64,000 nucleotides of DNA from Pseudomonadota bacterium. GTDB lineage: Bacteria; Pseudomonadota; Gammaproteobacteria; Burkholderiales; Burkholderiaceae_C. Under the pieces are notes generated by a model. That model was not told where the DNA came from. It ran no database searches and saw nothing but the letters and a program-made list of their open reading frames with translations. Location: positions 248,001 to 312,000 of the forward strand of contig JAIUPH010000011.1 of NCBI GenBank assembly GCA_020161065.1. The letters are read 5' to 3'. Shown here piece by piece: positions 62,690 through 64,000 of the stretch. The stretch's first letter is position 1. Every line of letters begins with the position of its first letter. The translations under genes and the position numbers were made by a program.

Positions 62690-63883
62690 ATGGCCACCAC
62701 GATCACGCTGCCCACCGCCGACGGCCGGCTGGCGCCCTGGACGCTGCTGGGCCCCGGCTCGTTCACCCCCGCGGCGCCGGGCACGCCGCTGCCGCGCATC
62801 GCCTATTCGGCCGCCCACGTGGTGGCCGATGCGCGCGCCGCGATCGACCCCTGGCTGCAATGCGCGATCGACTGGGACGCCACCATCGGCTACCGCCGGC
62901 GCCTGTGGCGGCTGGGCCTGGGCGTGGCCGAGGCGATGGACACCGCGCAGCGCGGCATGGGGCTGGACTGGCCGACCTCGCTGGCGCTGATCGGCCGCAG
63001 CCTCGACGCGGCGCGCGACCTGCCCGGCGCGCGCATCGCCAGCGGCTGCGGCACCGACCACCTGGCGCCCGAGGCGGCGCGCAGCGTCGACGACGTGATC
63101 CGCGCCTACGCCGAGCAGATGGCGGCGATCGAAAAGCTCGGCGGCAAGCTCATCGTGATGGCCAGCCGCGCGCTGGCGCGCGTGGCGCGCGGGCCGGCGG
63201 ACTACGAGCGCGTCTACGACTTCGTGCTGAGCCAGGCGCGCGAGCCCGTCATCCTGCACTGGCTGGGCGAGATGTTCGACCCCGCGCTGGCCGGCTACTG
63301 GGGCAGCGGCAGCGACGTCGCGGCGGCGATGGACACCGCGCTGGGCGTCATCGCCGCGCATGCCGGCAAGGTGGACGGCATCAAGATTTCGCTGCTCGAC
63401 AAGGCGCAGGAAATCCGCATGCGCCGCCGCCTGCCGCCGGGCGTGCGCATGTACACCGGCGACGACTTCGACTACGCCGAGCTGATCGCCGGCGACGGCG
63501 TCGGCGCGCACCCGAACCAGCGCCAGAGCGACGCGCTGCTGGGCATCTTCGACGCCGTGGCGCCGGCGGCCAGCGCGGCGCTGGCGGCCCTGGGGCGCGG
63601 CGACGCCGATCGCTTCCACCAGATCCTGGCGCCGACCGTGCCGCTGTCGCGCCACATCTTCCAGGCGCCGACGCGCTTCTACAAGACCGGCGTCGTCTTC
63701 ATGGCCTGGCTCAACGGCCACCAGGACCACTTCGTGATGGTCGGCGGCCAGCAGAGCACGCGCTCGCTGCCGCACCTGGCCGAGTTGTTCCGCCTGGCCG
63801 ACACGGCCGGGCTGATCGAGCAGCCGGACCTCGCCGTGCAGCGCATGCGCACGCTGCTGGCGCTGCACGGCGTGGCCGGTTGA
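62690..63883 (+). CDS. DUF993 (dihydrodipicolinate synthase-like) family protein
   Basis: A 397-residue TIM-barrel protein. The start MATTITLPTADGRLAPWTLLGPGSF and IAYSAAHVVADARAAIDPWLQCAIDWDATIGYRRRLW are typical of DUF993, a distant relative of DapA-type aldolases. IDGIKIS-like segment VDGIKISLLDKAQEIRMRRRLPPGVRMYTGDDFDYAEL includes a Lys at the Schiff-base position. The family is found in sugar-acid and inositol-like catabolic clusters; the reaction is not known. It is the third gene of the phyH operon. Confidence 0.85.
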   Translation: MATTITLPTADGRLAPWTLLGPGSFTPAAPGTPLPRIAYSAAHVVADARAAIDPWLQCAIDWDATIGYRRRLWRLGLGVAEAMDTAQRGMGLDWPTSLALIGRSLDAARDLPGARIASGCGTDHLAPEAARSVDDVIRAYAEQMAAIEKLGGKLIVMASRALARVARGPADYERVYDFVLSQAREPVILHWLGEMFDPALAGYWGSGSDVAAAMDTALGVIAAHAGKVDGIKISLLDKAQEIRMRRRLPPGVRMYTGDDFDYAELIAGDGVGAHPNQRQSDALLGIFDAVAPAASAALAALGRGDADRFHQILAPTVPLSRHIFQAPTRFYKTGVVFMAWLNGHQDHFVMVGGQQSTRSLPHLAELFRLADTAGLIEQPDLAVQRMRTLLALHGVAG

Positions 63884-63896
63884 CGGCGGTGACGCC

Positions 63897-64000
63897 ATGA
63901 GGGACTTCTCCGCCGACCATCGCTGGCTGTCGATCAACACCGCCACCGTGCGCCGCCAGCGCGGGCAGGACTGGAACCTGCTGCAGATCCTCGATGCCTG
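63897..64000 (+). CDS. Sugar phosphate isomerase/epimerase-like protein, N-terminal part only
   Basis: The first 34 codons are present; the gene runs off the right edge. MRDFSADHRWLSINTATVRRQRG then WNLLQILDA is the start of a xylose-isomerase-like TIM barrel, as often encoded beside Gfo/Idh and DUF993 genes. The ATG at 63897 is 13 bp after the DUF993 stop. It extends the phyH catabolic operon. Family call is tentative because of the short length. Confidence 0.5.
   Translation, partial: MRDFSADHRWLSINTATVRRQRGQDWNLLQILDA

Noticed and set aside
60662-63946. 1094-codon open frame on the minus strand over the phyH operon
   Set aside because: Arg/His/Ala-rich low-information translation antisense to three clearly recognisable genes; typical of GC-rich DNA.

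Overview
The window is very GC-rich, densely coded DNA. Its betaproteobacterial hallmarks include a Bug/TctC solute-receptor cluster, the divergent pepA | lptF-lptG arrangement with holC, a FimV-like pilus-hub protein, a CysB-type regulator and acyl-CoA/aromatic catabolism genes. I infer a free-living Burkholderiales bacterium of the Rubrivivax/Leptothrix/Ideonella/Comamonadaceae kind; the species cannot be read from this stretch alone. All assignments come from reading protein motifs and gene order by eye.

Layout. (1) 1-7.7 kb: an aromatic-acid catabolic cluster. A partial medium-chain dehydrogenase, an alpha/beta hydrolase and a homogentisate-dioxygenase-like cupin lie on the minus strand. 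Divergent from them are a flavin monooxygenase, a DUF2783 protein, UbiX, UbiD and a TIGR02444 protein. (2) 7.9-9.2 kb: three small membrane proteins of unknown role. (3) 9.2-14.1 kb: a PepSY membrane protein with a tiny partner, gentisate 1,2-dioxygenase, a KefB/YbaL-type cation/proton antiporter and a small secreted protein. (4) 14.2-23.7 kb: a complete glycogen cluster, glgC-glgA divergent from glgP-glgB-glgX. (5) 23.8-24.3 kb: a BrnT/BrnA toxin-antitoxin pair. (6) 24.4-30.1 kb: a branched-chain amino acid type binding protein, holC, pepA and lptF-lptG. (7) 30.1-38.3 kb: an organic-acid catabolic region with Bug receptors, an SMP-30 lactonase, an RraA-like aldolase, a 2-hydroxyacid dehydrogenase, a DapA-like enzyme and a LysR regulator. 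Three genes in it carry internal deletions. (8) 38.4-47.9 kb: sirohydrochlorin chelatase with a CysB-type regulator, a methionine-type aminotransferase, a FimV-like protein, a Crp-family regulator, a phosphotransferase with acyl-CoA dehydrogenase, and a GST. (9) 47.9-52.1 kb: tRNA-Arg(TCT), a Phd/VapC pair, an Ala-rich repeat protein, a UvrD-like helicase, a 27-bp minisatellite with an antitoxin remnant, and tRNA-Pro(TGG). (10) 52.1 kb to the end: RraA, a ThDP enzyme, a TetR regulator, an NMT1-type ABC importer, a GNAT protein, a MetE-like protein and a PhyH - Gfo/Idh - DUF993 - sugar-isomerase operon.

The most interesting system is region 10. Three intergenic regions, at 54.96, 57.41 and 60.66 kb, carry the same near-palindrome, AATTCACC-N4-GGTGAATT. 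Each copy lies just downstream of a promoter-like -10 hexamer and next to genes that would form one uptake-and-catabolism regulon under the TetR protein at 54977. Substrate and pathway are not recognisable from known systems. A second regulatory pattern links the Bug region: two or three promoters share ATCGATTGGAC with an RATACT/GATAGT -10, next to a LysR gene.
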